Below are positions 42,017 through 42,236 of a stretch of DNA of 42,236 nt, in pieces (positions within the stretch are counted from its first letter, which is position 1; every line of letters starts with the position of its first letter). The position numbers were made by a program, and so were the translations under genes. Under the pieces are notes generated by a model. The model worked only from the letters and a program-made list of their open reading frames with translations. It did no database searches and was not told the DNA's origin. This stretch comes from an uncultured Candidatus Poseidoniales archaeon (lineage in GTDB: Archaea; Thermoplasmatota; Poseidoniia; Poseidoniales; Poseidoniaceae). Location: positions 1 through 42,236 of the forward strand of contig CACODE010000012.1 of the NCBI GenBank assembly GCA_902625885.1, read 5' to 3'.

Positions 42017-42236
42017 ATGGCTCGCGTTGCGGTAATCGGTGCGGGGTTGGCCGGTTTGACCGCCGCTCTTTACGCCGTTACCGCCGGGCACCACGTCGTC
42101 GTTTTGGACAAAACCGACCGTTTGGGCGGCCGCGCTGCCTCACAAACCGTGGATGGCGTACCGTTCGGGTTTGGCCCCCATCTGCTTTTGAAAAACGGGC
42201 CTCTTCGACGCGTTGTGAAAAAGATCAGCCGCTTGA
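42017..42236 (+). CDS. FAD-dependent amine-oxidase-type protein (3' partial)
   Basis: Only the first 73 codons are in the window. They begin ARVAVIGAGLAGLTAALYAV, the FAD Rossmann motif, and continue VLDKTDRLGGRAAS with the Gly-Gly-Arg that binds the FAD phosphate in the amine oxidase/phytoene desaturase/protoporphyrinogen oxidase group. The frame stays open to the window end. The substrate cannot be told from this piece. No ribosome-binding site is seen, and the start is 20 bases from the nadC start on the opposite strand. Confidence 0.8.
   Translation, partial: MARVAVIGAGLAGLTAALYAVTAGHHVVVLDKTDRLGGRAASQTVDGVPFGFGPHLLLKNGPLRRVVKKISRL

Noticed and set aside
1-42236. CRISPR arrays, insertion sequences, integrases or prophage genes
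   Set aside because: No regularly spaced short repeats, no transposase or integrase motifs and no terminal inverted repeats were seen; the only array-like signal is the coding duplication at 1177-1581.

Overview
This window reads as a chromosome fragment of an uncultivated marine euryarchaeon, most likely Marine Group II (Candidatus Poseidoniales, Thermoplasmatota). Archaeal information-processing genes support this: RNA polymerase subunit P, an RFC small subunit, the topoisomerase VI pair (top6B-top6A) and a single TFB. So do the archaeal type of CoA-biosynthesis ligase, TATA-box promoters, a CCA-encoding tRNA-Arg and lipoproteins with LAGC lipoboxes. The bacterial/eukaryotic-type acyltransferase fits what is known of MGII lipid genes. 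The lineage is an inference from gene content; no marker tree was run.

Region 1-9.2 kb (plus strand) is compact. It holds the C-terminal part of an acidic, class II aldolase-like protein, a tandem ubiquitin-like protein, rpoP, an RFC small-subunit paralog, tRNA-Arg(CCT) and a four-TM protein. A run of metabolic genes follows: an SdhA/NadB-like flavoprotein, a HIT hydrolase, a membrane-anchored PlsC-type acyltransferase and a DUF2299-like protein. Region 9.3-14.3 kb is one 1674-residue surface protein with seven propeller-like blades, a von Willebrand A domain placed inside blade four, a long stalk of Ig/CARDB-like domains and a C-terminal anchor.

Region 14.3-21.5 kb (minus strand) carries top6B-top6A, a two-TM protein, an ArsR-like regulator with a palindrome at its own start, and an aconitase-family hydratase with the swivel domain first. 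Region 21.7-24.7 kb is a looser, AT-richer island. It has two lipoproteins (one a duplicated domain, one coiled coil plus pentapeptide repeats), a gene-free stretch with strong inverted repeats, and two small membrane proteins.

Region 24.7-30.6 kb holds tfb behind a strong TATA box, a HEAT-repeat protein, a GalU-like nucleotidyltransferase, overlapping gcvH and rnhA, and a THEP1 NTPase. Region 30.7-34.5 kb has a solitary Eco57I/TaqI-like adenine methyltransferase, two TerB-like paralogs, a glutaredoxin and a DUF2237 protein. Region 34.4-36.5 kb is a sugar-nucleotide operon: nucleotidyltransferase, a short UDP-sugar dehydrogenase, and GtrA. Region 36.5-38.9 kb is a row of four unrecognised genes, three of them membrane proteins. 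The window ends with an isopropylmalate/isocitrate-type dehydrogenase, a nadC plus phosphopantoate ligase cofactor operon, and the start of an amine-oxidase-type FAD protein.

The most unusual item is the ubiquitin-like protein at 1159-1590. It has two head-to-tail domains of about 65 residues, each ending in Leu-Val-Gly-Gly, and only two residues after the last Gly-Gly. That is the layout of a polyubiquitin-style precursor.
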